This document shows positions 22,031 to 34,006 of a stretch of 64,000 nt of DNA, in pieces; within the stretch, counting starts at the first letter, position 1, and every line of letters starts with the position of its first letter. A program made the position numbers and the translations under genes. The notes beneath the pieces are model-generated. The model ran no database searches. It saw only the letters and a program-made list of their open reading frames with translations, and was not told where the DNA came from. The stretch comes from Verticillium longisporum (lineage: Eukaryota > Ascomycota > Sordariomycetes > Glomerellales > Plectosphaerellaceae). The DNA lies in the NCBI GenBank assembly GCA_019188255.1, contig JAETXT010000008.1:1054001-1118000 (forward strand), written 5' to 3'.

Positions 22031-25000
22031 GATGCTGATCGAGAGGCGAGGAGTGACTGTGAGGCTTGAGGTTGGAGGCTTGAGGCTGGGAGCTTGATTC
22101 TAGGAACATGTTCACCAGAGGGAGCGAGATCGTCGTCGCTTTATAGCCACGGCTCGCCTTGTGGACATGACATGCCTGTTTGAGTTGGCGCGGAGCACCA
22201 CATGCCAGTCTCAACGAGATAGCGGGCGATCCCGAAGAACCTAAGATCTGCCACGGTTCGAGATAATGCCTCCCTGCCAGGGTCGGCATCAGCTGGTGGC
22301 ATTAAACGGGAAGGCCAGTCGGCTCTGCAGCATGTAGCAGGCTCCCTCCTGTTCGTCCCTGAAACCCGACTTATCGGAGCCAGAAGCAAGTGCACGATGG
22401 CATCCCTCCCCCCCGGCAGTGCAGTCTGTTTTGGTGCACCATCGCCGGCCATTCGCAGTTCCGGCCATCGATACCCCTCATTACTCGCCGGGCGTGATGC
22501 CCTCTTCATCGGCTGTTGGGCCGTTTGGGTGCCGATGCTGTGAGCGGCTAGTGTCGTTTCGTCCCGCGACTCATCAAGCTGAAGGCCAGTGAGAAGCTGG
22601 GGCCGTCCCACGTTATCTCCCCCTTTTGGCCAGCTTAACCCACACCCCACAAACACCAGTGCCGACCGCAAGCTAAGATCATGGCGCTCCAGCGATTGGC
22701 AATGATGTGCATGGCCCTGTCAACCTTCCTCTTCAGGCGGCGGAAATGGCCGATGCGTCGTTAGGGTCGGGGGCCCGAGGGAAATTGGGATGATCGTCCG
22801 GGTGTCAGGACTGATCCGCCATCGGAGATGCTTTTCTCAACAACATCACGTCTTACCGCCAGATACCAGCGCGAAATCCCGAGGGGCGAGAGTCAGACCA
22901 AGGTAAGGTAAGGCGCCGGAGGCTGGATAAGATGCGGGCCATTGCCTGTTCGCAGCATCGCCCTTCCATGCGCCCTTCCTGGCCCCTCTTCAAAACAGGG
23001 CAGCTCGACCGAAAAACATACGTAAAGCCCCAATGGCAATCTACGACAAGCCTATAGCAATGGGCGAATCGGTCACATGCTCACGCCCGAGTGGAAACCA
23101 AACTTCCTTGCAACACCGGTTATCGTAGTGACATGCCGAAACCGAAGTCGGTCTGCGCATCCCATCATGGCCAAGCTCCGGAGGATCCGCTGGTCATTTG
23201 TGGGGAATCGCGTGTCCCTGCATTTCTGGCACTGGCAAATGCGAGCCTATCTTAAGCTTATCTGTGCGACGTCGTCAACGGTGGGCACCGAGACAGGTCG
23301 CCTTGGCTCTCGCGACTTCAGGGTAAAGTCGCAACAACATCGGCATTGCACGAACACCGTGTTGGCCAACTGTCTACGTGGGAGATTACCACGACTCTCA
23401 AGGCTCTACATCACTGAACTGCGAAAGCAGTGAAACCTAGCCTCCCGTGGCCTCCATGCATCTCAACTGTTGACGAGGTATTTTTGAAGTATGTGTAGCT
23501 CACGCAGCTGTTCCGTTAGGGGCACAATACGACCTGATGTTACGAAAAGCCTTGTGATGAAATCAAGCTTTCCCGACCCATCCCGGGAAAGGAGAATTGT
23601 CGAGTCCTCTCTTTGACCTCTCCAACGGCCACATGTCAGTCGATTAGAGCAAGCGCTTAGCCCTCACTCAACCAGTTTAACGATAATTGGCTGTAATGAA
23701 CATAGTCCTATACAAGCGCTCACCAGATATGAATGCAATTCACAGTCTTACTGCTACGGTCTGGCCCTAGAAGGGCTTAATGACAGCTCTCACATGCCGG
23801 TAAGCTGGCTTAAGCCTTAGCTATCCGATTGCGCCAAAGGGAGAGGTATTGAATCAAAGCTGTAGGCTTTACTGAGAAACCACGGGCAGCCCCGGAGCGT
23901 GCGTAACGCTCCAACTTGCGCTCTGCTTCTAATCTGTACCTATCAGTCATCGTGGTACACATCTCAAATCATGTTTGTACAGAGCTTCACTAAATGATTT
24001 AAGTACATTGACAATGTTTACTGAGTTGATGTTTACGGCAGATATCTGATGATGTATTGGGGCATGGTTGTCATTAGAGTCTAGTGGTCTTCCGCAGCAT
24101 CGACACCGTACTTAATCTATGGGGCTGAATGAAAGACACCTTGAGGTCCAGAAGCAGTCAACTTCTCTTACAACGAAATCTCTTGTACAGAGTATTTGTG
24201 CCTCTTGTAGTGGCCGCCAGAGTCTCATTCCACGTCCATCTCCTGGCTCACTTATCGAGATGCCACTCTTCCAGTAATGGCTCAAAGCAAAGTCGATCAG
24301 TCCTCGTGGTCTATTGCATACCACTGTATAACACCCGTGACAGCGGTGCACATTAGCTAAATATTTCTACGCTATGTAAAGGCGCATGGTATTGGAGAAG
24401 GAATGCAAACAAGTGAAGCACAACAGTGCTGACAGCATGCCGGTACCACACCAGCCAGGCTGCGATGGGCCCGTTGTATAAAGTAAGATCTGCGTGAGAG
24501 ACGAGATGGAATTTTTGTCGGCAGCAACATTCCTCAACAAGGCCTTTAACCCCGCGTCGAAGCCTTCCTTTGTATAAATACTTACTCCCAATTTTTTGGG
24601 GCGGTGTTAACTAGAGGGCAGCTCAAGGCATTGTTGAGAGGTCTAGTGCTACACATTCTGGTGCATTCTTCAGCAAAGCCCAAGGATCTCTTAACCATTC
24701 GCCAAGGACAGAGGCCGGCTGGCCTCTGGCCCCCTTAGCCTTCACTGGCCGAGTTTGAGGCACCAGCGCAGTGCCCAGGGGGCTTTGTGTCTTCGGACTC
24801 CTTTTTACATCTGGATATCAGCTTTGTTGCTCTGTATTTCTGCAAAATACTCTCGACGTCAATAGCGGGCACGAGTAATTTCATCAACGATAGACCGCGG
24901 TATGGAGATTCTGATGCGCTGCAGAATAGAGGGCGACAGTCGGTCGGGCTATGTGTGTACCACGAGACGCATAGACAATACGAAGTGTAACCTTTGCCAC

Positions 25001-26375
25001 GAAACAAGGCAATGCCTATAGCTTCAGTTAGCTTCAATTAGATGAGGAAGTCAGCCTTAGACAACCCTCTGAACGATCTTAGCCCATCAAGTCGATACCA
25101 TGCACTCTACAAGATGATCATTGAATGGACGTGGCGTGAAGATAGTAACCATACGTGTATGATAAAAGAAGTTGTAGCCCCTACCAATGGCGATTGCGGT
25201 GTTCGCGTCCCATGTCTCTCCTGAGCTCCCTCGTATCAAGCGAGTTTGTAATAATTGACGGAAAAGCTGATAAGTCAACATCAAACATTAACAGCACAAG
25301 GCCTGCGTTATCTGACTTACAATATACTCGCCTCATCCACAGAAGCCCTGTGGCAAAATCAGCTGGGGTACATAGAATTTTGCTACACAACGAGTTGCGG
25401 CTGGGTTCTCCGATGCTGACTTCACCTGCATTGATGTTCGTACTAGACATTCCTTGTTTGAATTTATTGATTCATTGGTAAGACAAGCAAGTAGGCTCGT
25501 GAAACTTTCGAGTGAAACTTTCGATTCGGTTGTGATACATGCCCCAAGCTAATCCAAAGTTGCACCGTTGCAGGGCATGGTTTCACGCAGGAAGACTAGT
25601 CATGCAAGGGCCGAGTTTCAAGCCAAATGGAAAGTTGCTAAGATGTACTATGACTACATTTCCAAATTACGAGATGAACCTGAACTACACATGGCCGAGG
25701 TCACAGGTCAACGAGTAGCACTTTCATTTCCAGTTTCCCAGTTGCGTAATAAAGGTACGTAGGGACCAGGCCGACGAAATTTTTAGCATGAAAGGTGAAG
25801 TGTAAGAGGAAACAGAAGAAAAGAAGCGCTAATGACAGCCGCTGGGAATACCTTACCTTACTTGCACTTACGATACATGCCCTTCGGAATGGAACGAGGT
25901 ACTGAAGATGAAGCTGCAGGCCCTGCTGTGGCTGACGAGACTAGGTGAATAAAAATATTAGTTACGTAGAGATGCCACTGTATTCTGCTTTCGATATAGT
26001 TCGGACAGTCGCCTTTGAAGGCATCGCATACCAGGAAATGACGGCCATGCCCAGTGGTTGGTTTAGTGCCGTTGGTCCAACACTGCGAACCCCGCGCTCC
26101 ACGGCACTGAAGGGAGTAGCCCCACATGGAACCCGATGGAGGGGTCCCAGGAAAGCACAGACCATGTGCCGAGCAGAAGATCCATCAACGAAACCGATAA
26201 GATCTCCAGCTCAAATCGGATCACAAGCCGCCAAAATTTCCAGCCCTTTGTACAGACACCAACACGCCCAAACCCGGCGTTCCACCACCCAACGACATCC
26301 AGGGTCGTCAGAACCACCGCCCCTGAAGAGGCTGGACCTCTCACATAACAAAGTTTCTCAAATCAATCCGCAGCC
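22031..26375. other. 4.3-kb gene-poor region
   Basis: No gene is supported. Coding-like pieces on the minus strand: 24591-24430 (KEGFDAGLKALLRNVAADKN), and 25450-25087, where MSSTNINAGEVSIGEPSRNS can be joined over a GTAAGT...TTATCAG gap to SGETWDANTAIAIGRGYNFF and a stop. They may be remains of decayed genes. A 176-codon open frame at 22141-22671 (minus) sits directly upstream of the DUF1524 gene and looks like promoter sequence read by chance. Confidence 0.35.
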
Positions 26376-27089
26376 ATGGCTCCCACAAACACAGGCCCAT
26401 CCTCCGGCCCCCTACCGACAACCACCGACTTCAACACAATCTACAACCGCATCGCCCTCGCCTCAGCCAAGCAAGCCAGCTTCCTCACCTCCATGCGCGC
26501 AAAGTACCCGAGCCTCCAGCGCCCCTCCGCCTCATCCTCCACCACGGCGTCCAGCGCGGGCTTCTCTGCCCCTTCAACCGCGACGAACACCGGCGCCGGC
26601 CCGACAAAGGCCCAGATCCGCGCGGCGCGCGAGGACCATGCGACGCTGCGCTTCGAGCCCGTCAACGCAGGGTTGGGATATAGGCCGTCCAAGGCCGAGA
26701 CGGAGACGGACGCGGCGACGAGAGAGCTCGGGCGGAAATTGCTGGGCAAGAGAGGCAGGGAGCAGCAGCAGCGGGGTCAGGACGTCAGGAGGAGGGTCGT
26801 CGTCGAGGAGAGCGACGATGACGAGGGCAGAAGCGGGGTTGGGCGACGGAAGCGAGCGAGGGTCGTGCCGCAGGCTGAGGTACGAGACGAGGAAGAAGGC
26901 GACGCTGCTGGGGATCAGGGCATGGACGATGGAGAGCCGGACACGACGACCGGTGTTGCGGAAGTTGAGGCCGAACCCGTGGTAGAGCCGCCAACGTCGA
27001 CGGAAGCCGTGGCTGAGATGAACGATGGAGTGCAGAGCAAGAAGAAAAAGAAAAAGTCGAAGAACAAGACGAAGACGAAAGCGGAATAG
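26376..27089 (+). CDS. small basic nuclear-type protein, fungal hypothetical (237 aa)
   Basis: ATG at 26376 in good context (GCAGCCATGG) opens a single-exon ORF to TAG at 27087-27089. The N-terminal part (about residues 18-50, IYNRIALASAKQASFLTSMR) is Ala/Ser-rich and helical. The middle holds RFEPVNAGLGYRP and ELGRKLLGKRGRE, followed by acidic and basic low-complexity segments (EESDDDE, GRRKRARV). The C-terminus is a Lys cluster (SKKKKKKSKNKTKTKAE), a likely nuclear or nucleolar signal. The layout resembles the fungal DUF3245-type proteins, but I am not certain of that family. It ends about 680 bp from the convergent sfl1-like gene. Confidence 0.7.
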   Translation: MAPTNTGPSSGPLPTTTDFNTIYNRIALASAKQASFLTSMRAKYPSLQRPSASSSTTASSAGFSAPSTATNTGAGPTKAQIRAAREDHATLRFEPVNAGLGYRPSKAETETDAATRELGRKLLGKRGREQQQRGQDVRRRVVVEESDDDEGRSGVGRRKRARVVPQAEVRDEEEGDAAGDQGMDDGEPDTTTGVAEVEAEPVVEPPTSTEAVAEMNDGVQSKKKKKKSKNKTKTKAE

Positions 27090-27769
27090 CCAGTTCCTTC
27101 TGTCTGAATTCAAGATCAACTCCACGAAGTCCAAATGTAGTTTCTAGCCAACAATATCGTCACACATTCGACACCAATTTACGAAGGCTACAGTTGGAGA
27201 TCAACACGCAGTGTGATTTTCCTATCGCCCCAGGAGTTACTCCTGCGCAAAAATATGGAACGAGAGATATTACAAACCGTCGACTCCACCTTCGTCCAAC
27301 GGAGTCATCATCTCGTGATATACGAGCACATGAGAAAGTCCTTCCATCTCACTGACAACATATTGTACACTGCCAGCACCATCTCCCGTCAAGCCTGTCG
27401 TCAGGAATGGCGAGCGACTGCATGGCCTCAGTCCACGTACTGGCGAACCGGCCACGAAGGTTTGCGAAAGGCTGATGGGCGGCTCCTTGCGTTCTGGCGA
27501 ACCCTCAGGCAGACGCTGACATCCGCCTGTCAGGGCAATTAATTGGCAATATCCTCTTCGTGATTCGTTTCCCGATCCGAGATGGTGCCATCTCGGCGCA
27601 GGTCAATGATTAATGTTCCACCCTGTTCCCTGTCGGCCGACTCCAGTTTGACGTGCTCCGAATCTAAAAGCAAACCCATCGTGATATCGTCAATACTGTC
27701 ACATGATGTACCGGCATCTCAATCTTCAGGCAAAGTGGCTCGTATCTAAGCGGTTGCGGAGAGGCGATA
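27090..27769. other. intergenic, convergent 3' ends
   Basis: Shared 3' region of the plus-strand basic protein gene and the minus-strand HSF-type gene. A 109-codon open frame at 27213-27542 has no motif. No supported gene. Confidence 0.45.
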
Positions 27770-29817
27770 TCACTGCATCCGTTTGCGTTTCCTGTCATCG
27801 TCGCCGCGGAGGTCATCGTCCTCATCGTCACGTTCAGCGATGTCGGTGGGATTCAATATATGAGCCATGCTTCCGCGGCGAGTGGGAGGAAGCGAGCTGT
27901 CTTTAACAGCCAGACTACCGCGGCTCGCCGAGTTCCATGACCAACCAGCGAAAGAATCCGGGCCGCCTCCAACGCCGCCTCCGCCGCCGTTGTGGAAGTT
28001 GGAAGGCGGCGGCGGCGTTGCCGGCCTCGATGACGGATGATGCTGGGAGGCGGACTGCAAAGAGTACGTTGAAAGTGAGTCCCGGATGCGCTGATCCTCT
28101 GGCGCGACGCGGTTTGGTGACGAGGGCCAATGCGTCGATGGCGGTCCGGATGACGGAAATGGAGGATTGCCTTGCCATCCGGGAGCCCGGATGTCTGCCG
28201 AGGTATGCCGACGAGCAAGACTCCCCGGAGGCGGATCAATCTCCGAGTGCGCAACCTGCGCGAGAGGGTGGGCTTGCGGGGGAGGTGGCGGTGCTCCTCG
28301 CAGCGGAGAAGGTGATTGCGGCGCAGTGTTTGATCCGATGGAGCTGTAGCGTCGTTGCGTGCTGATGGACAGGTTTGAGGGGATTGGCGGTCGATGGAAG
28401 TTCCCCTGACCTCGTGCCGAGGGTACCGTCAGGTTGGTCCTCCTAGGGTCGTCTTGGGGCATCTGTCGTGGAGAGACGGGGGCGTTCTCAATGTTGGAAA
28501 AGTACGAACGGCTTGCAGAGAACGGCGGCTCAGATTCGTCGACAGACCGGAGTAGGTCAGCCTGACGGTGCATCTCGGACTGCAGAATGATGACTAGAAA
28601 TAGTCAGTTAGCGCTGGAGCAACTCTATATTGGAAGCACTGTAACCTACCGTCTCGGTAAACGGGATGTCCTTGGTCAGGAACAAGACCTAAGACAGCTC
28701 TTGAAAGTTCCTGATTGAATTGCAGCAATCGTGTCATTGTTTCCATGACAGCCTGGTGCTTGATGTGCATGAAGTGCGCACTCTCTTCGCTTCGTTGAAG
28801 GCGCATGCTCAGATCGTACAAAGCGTGCTCGACACTGCCTCCCCTCGTCTCGGCACTTTCTGGAGGTGGCGGCGGCATGGGCTCTGCAGGTGTGCCTGGC
28901 TGCGAAGTGCTGGGCTTGGTGTTCGGATAGTCGCGGTGGACGAGCGCGTGACGCGACGCCCGGCGCTTGATCTCTCGTAGCCCCACGAGGTCACCTCTCT
29001 TGAAGTTCCCGTTGCCGTGCTTAAACTCCCAGAGTGCCATATCCGGATTGCCTGTGTGGAATGCATCGCACACTGTTGCTGCGCGTCAGTTGTCATGCGA
29101 ATACCTTGGTGGCCGGGCGAGACTGCAAACTGACCTTTATGGAAGCCATACATGTTCAACTGTCGCACAAAAGAGGAGATGTTGGTGTGTTTGAAGTATT
29201 GCCTAGTCCAGTGGTCAGTCCATCCGTAGGTCTGCTCGTGAAATCGCTGGTAAGAACGTACGCAAGAACTTTAGAGAAATCGGGAGACGGAGACATGACG
29301 AAGCTCTCGGCCGTAGGTGACCACGATATCAAGTGCTGTATACTTGGGTCTTCCAGCATGCTAGAGCCGTGTTAACAACAGACCAGCACGTCACATGGCA
29401 CCGTCGCAATTCTCACTTGTAAAGCTTGTGGATGAAGGCCGTCTGCACAATCTTTGGCTGGTGCACAGCCGCCGCCGCGGCAGCCGGCGGGGCTGGCATG
29501 GAGCTCATGTGGCCAGCAGGTTGGGATGCGCCCGGCGACGTGTTCTTCGCGCTTGATTCTGGGGTGCCGCTGCCGTTGCCATTGCTATTGTTATTGCTTC
29601 CACCGTTGATGCTGGTGCCGTTTTGCGAATGGGGGGGCGATCGACCGCCGGTGGTGGTGGGCGTCGTGATCTCCATGGGATCTCCCGGCGAGGGGGCAGA
29701 TGTTTGGATGGTCGGGGTCGGAATGGGGACGATGCGAGTAGTGGTGGATGGTGATGAACCGTCATGGCCATCGGGTGGCAGAGGAACAGCCTGCTGACTC
29801 TCAATCGCGGCAGCCAT
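27770..29817 (-). CDS. sfl1: HSF-type DNA-binding transcription factor, Sfl1 class (604 aa)
   Basis: Five exons: 29417-29817, 29262-29360, 29202-29135, 29072-28650 and 28593-27770, all phases consistent. The first ATG in frame is 29817 (MAAAIESQQAV). A Ser/Asn/Gly-rich N-terminus precedes the HSF DNA-binding domain, spread over exons 1-4: KIVQTAFIHKLYNMLEDPS, ISWSPTAESFVMSP, SSFVRQLNMYGFHKV and WEFKHGNGNFKRGDL. A helical oligomerisation segment follows (EHALYDLSMRLQRSEESAHF), then a long Pro/Ser-rich tail ending in acidic and basic residues (DDRKRKRMQ). The KHGNGNFKRGDL insertion and tail length fit Sfl1/Hsf2-type regulators (flocculation suppressor family; morphology and stress in fungi) rather than the heat-shock factor itself. 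It likely binds DNA in the nucleus. About 6 kb of DNA without a supported gene lies upstream. Confidence 0.9.
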
Positions 29818-30000
29818 TTGCGCTGCACGATGCAAGCATGCAGGTTAGCAAGGCAAGACAACAAGAGCGCAGAGGAGAGGAAAGAGGAGTTGTCGGCGGA
29901 GAAAGCAAGACAACCTAGAGGCCAGCGCGTCGCAAGGCGCCCCTCAGGGAAGCATGGGGAGGATGGGCCAAGAGAGACAAGGCAAGCAAGCCGCCGCGGG

Positions 30001-30131
30001 CGCGCACACGCACACACACGCACGCAAATGGCCCGCCTGTGTCCAGACCGGGGTTCGGATTCTGGAGACAGGGACTGGGGTGGATCTCGGGGGAAAAAGA
30101 AGAGAGGAGAAGAGAGAAGAGAAGAGAGGGG
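30001..30131. repeat. simple repeats: (CA)n then (GA)n
   Basis: CGCGCACACGCACACACACG occurs at 30001-30020, and a [24 protein letters not shown] purine tract at about 30097-30131. They lie in the probable promoter/leader of the sfl1-like gene, where the coding strand is pyrimidine-rich as in many fungal promoters. Confidence 0.8.
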
Positions 30132-33100
30132 ACAGTGCACACGTACCTCATGTCTTCAGCTCGGAGAGAAGCGTGGTGGGGAGTCAGGGCAGAAAGGTTG
30201 GAAGTCGAAGGGTTCGATCTGAGATCGCAAAAGAACGATAGATCGTGGAGATGGATGGCAGGTCAGTGGGTTGCTTTATCCGTGGAGTTGCTGCTCTGGC
30301 TCTGGTACGGAATCGTCTCCTAATAACGGACTGGCGTTTCTGCTGCTGCTGCTGAGCTGCACCTGTTGGGTCCCGAACGAGCTGCTGACTGGGTGTGCTT
30401 GGTGCTCAGTGCTTGGTGCTTGCGCTCGGTGCCGGGTCCGTGTGTGGGCTTGGTGGATATGCGCGTAACCCGGTCGGACAGGGCTTATGAATGGGCAAGG
30501 GGACGCTGGCAGGCGGACGGGCGGGCGGGCGGGCGGTCGGTTGGCCTTGTTTGCGTGTCTGTCTGTCGGTACCTGGGGGTAGGTCGAAGATGCAGTACAA
30601 GCAGATGGCGCGGCTGGCGGTGGGGGAACTCTGGCGTCGTGGGTGGAAAACGCCAGCGATTGAAATTCGGTGAAGGATCGATACTGGCGGGTGCCGAAGA
30701 TCTTGGTCGAGAATATTCAAGGAGGAGGATGGGTGGTCACTGGCGTTCGGGCGGCGTTGCGCAGTAATATGACGGAATGGATGGCGGGCTGGTGGTGGAC
30801 AAAGGTTATCGAGACGGGTGGATGAAGGCGAGCAGGCTGGCTGGCCGATGTTGAGGCACGTTCAAGGTCTGAGTCTACCTTAGGCCTAGGGGAAGAGGGG
30901 GGGGGTATCGAGGGGCCTGGGCAGAGGGCTAGGGTCGAAGTTGGCTGGTGGGGTGGGCTTCGAGGCCGCCAGGCCTGAGTCGGGAGTCGACCGTCGCCGT
31001 GTAGCGCCGAGACCGTGAGCGTATAGGAGGTGCAGGAGCCACTGGCAGGAAGGATCAGCAGCTGGCGCGACGGCCCTGGGGAGGGTGAGGGGGGGCTTCC
31101 AGGTTGTGTTGGATATGTGATGAAGGAGAATGCAGGCCCTGACTCTGTTAGGATTAAGTTCTCTGCCTTGTGTGGATTAGAGACCGAGACTCGTGGTGCT
31201 TACAGGGAGCCTTACCACGCTGACTTCGAGGTCCACTCGGCAAGGCTTCAGGGACCTTGCAGATACAGGTAGGTACCTACTCTGCACAGAATCTCGTCTT
31301 TGTACGGGCAGATTGGATAGGTGTCCGGCAGTCGTTCAGAGCTTTCAAGCTTCCGGCTGCTGCAGCACAAGCCCCAAGTCGAGTTCCAATTCCAGTTCGA
31401 TCGATGACGATGCTTCACGGCTGGAACGGGGGCGGTCTGATGACCGAACTTGTCTGAGGGCTGACCGCAACGGATCGTAATATGGTTGAATGTCACCTCG
31501 ACCAGCGACAGGGCGCGCGTCAGGAGAGGAATGTGTGGCGCGAGGTAATGTTGCTGTTGATGATGGCTGACGGGCCGAGGAGCTTGGACTTGGGAATTGG
31601 ATGGGCGGCCAGCCACGACAATTGTCGACAAGGATACGTGGGTACCAATAGCGTGGTGAGAACAGACGGGTTCTGCTCTGGTGTCGTGGTGATGATGATC
31701 TTGATAATGAGGATGCTGACCAGTCCTTGTTCATGGCCCGTCTTGGACACTCTCACGTTTCGTTCCATGCTTGCTTCTTCGCGTGGGGAGCGTCGTCTCC
31801 CGTCTCTGGCCTGTTGTCACTTGTGCCTGTCCCGGTGCCTCCTGTCCATCGTGGCCAAATCGGATTCTTTTTCGACAGAGGATCGTACCGGCGATTGGAA
31901 GGCACGGTCTAGTGGAGTGGTGATGAATATCGGTTCCATGGATCCAAGATCCATCGCAGCCCAAGACTCGGTGGACCAGAGCCCAAGACCCCAAGACACT
32001 CGGACCTTGGATGATAGACACTCGATCAATACTCCGACAGGGTCCAGACCAGTGAAGGACACGTCCACCGTAGCCCCACTGACTAAGGACCAAGGCAGGT
32101 GGGGGAAGGCGCCTTTGGCTGGCTGGACTGTGCTTTCTCTCCAGCCTTACCTTCTAGGTAAGTACTTGCGGTAGGTATCTTAGGCAGGTACCTGCCTGGC
32201 AAGAACCCTCTGGTGGCATGGCCGACCTCGACTGCTGTCTTGCCTACCTCCTTCTTGCCTGTCTAAAAGCTTGCCCCTTGTCCCTCCCTGTTCCGTGAGT
32301 CTGTAGCCGGCATGGCTCCTACTAGCTCCGGTACCTAGGTACAGGTACTATCCCTTTGAACACGAGAACGGTCTCAGGTACTTTGAAGCCAAGAGCCGCC
32401 GGCTCGACCGCCTACTTAAAGGATCTTATCTCATATAGTGCTATCAAGCGATATTACATAACTGGCCCAGAAGCCAATTCTGCCATTATATCTGGAGCAC
32501 CCAGTACGTACCGTTGTACCTGAGGTCGTTCTCGTGTTCAAAGGGATACAACAGATATCTACAGGGTCCTGTGTGCAATCCAGCTCTGCTGTGTCTCTGT
32601 CTCCATGGCGAATTGACGACGGCCAACCTTCACTCATTGGGCTCTTCTTCCACCATCCCTGCTATCACAAACGTTCAGCTTCCAGCATGTCTCACTCGTG
32701 CATTTCCATCTTCGTACTTTTGACACAGTGAATTCGAGAAATCCCACGAGCTTGCGCCGTCAAAGCCCTGACTGGTCGATGAGGAATTCCTTACCATCCA
32801 CCCCATGTCACTCGAACATGCACGATGCTAGGAACAATAAGCCACCTCGACCTCTCCAGTCATGATTGCCTTGACCGTTGAGACAGCGCACGGATCTAAT
32901 CGGTGCTCAACCATCTTTGGAACCCAACGAGCACGTCACGGTGTCTGTTTTTTTTCTCAGATCCGGGGCAATATAACGGGAAGACGAGACTGTCGACAAT
33001 GCCGCATGTCCGTGCCCATCTCTCTCGAGTGTTGTGGATTGTCCTCGTCGCATGTACAATCCATCAATCGCACATCCATCGTTCCTGAGGAACAGCTAAA

Positions 33101-33970
33101 ATCTTCGAGTCCAAGCTCCTGGCCCAGGCCGACCGCGGGAGCTTTTCCGGCACGCGGCGCCCCTTCACACTCGAATTGCTATGACCGCCTGGGTAATAAT
33201 GGTGGTGGACACTGCTCAAGTATCAGTGGGTTGGATTGGATGAACTACGATCGCCGGAAAGGGCTACCTCCGATCTTCGAAGCTCTTCATCCCCCTCCAG
33301 GCCGAGACACGACCTGTCACTAACCGTGCTAGAGCATGCTGATGCTCAGAAGCATTCGAGCTGTCCCGCCTCTTTTTTGCGACTTTGCGAAACGCAGCGT
33401 TGCGGCTGGGGGTGCATGATTGCAGCTGCTTCTCGTCCAGTCGGCCAGTCACTGCTACCTTGGAAGACCTTGATCCTCGAATGTCGTCTAGCGCGTGCTC
33501 GTGGTTATGGAGGCCCCTTTTCTTCAAAATCACACCCTCCATCATGTTCAGCTCCAGGGCCCGCAACGCCGAGGGCCACGACTCCCCAATCGCTCGCCCA
33601 GCTGGTGGACAGCTGATGCCTGATGCCTGACTGGAGAAAGAAAAGAGCTCTGAAGCGAGCGACGTCTTTGATTTGTATGTGGCGGCTCTTGCTGCTGATG
33701 TGCTGTTATTGGTTTCCAAGACCCCTTCCGAGGCGACATGCTCAGCAGCAGGATTCAATGCAAGCAATCAAGCCCGCCCACGCGGCGGCTGTCCCATCGA
33801 GACGCATCTTTCTTGGCTCTCACGCGCAACAGATGAAAGGGGGAAGATTTGGGGTCAGGATCAACCACAGCTCCTCTATTGGCTGCATGCACTTGACGTG
33901 TCTTAACGCCACGACGTCCCGGCTCTCAGCGAGCGAGCTACGCTACGCTACCGCGAGGGCGAATCGTAGA

Positions 33971-34006
33971 GTACCTACCTAAGGTACCTAGGTAGGTACC
34001 TTACCT
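33971..34006. repeat. palindromic ACCTAGGT / GGTACCT cluster
   Basis: The stretch is built from GTACCTACCT, AAGGTACCTAGGTAGGTACC and TTACCT, largely self-complementary. Similar short words recur in intergenic DNA of this window (about 6416, 32150-32190, 32330-32345, 57015-57045). No function is known to me. Confidence 0.7.

Noticed and set aside
22141..22671. 176-codon open frame on the minus strand upstream of the DUF1524 gene
   Set aside because: No domain, basic and Arg/Pro-rich as random GC-rich sequence, and it occupies the likely promoter.
31482..32174. 230-codon open frame (+) in the region upstream of sfl1
   Set aside because: Composition of random GC-rich DNA, no motif, several competing frames on both strands.
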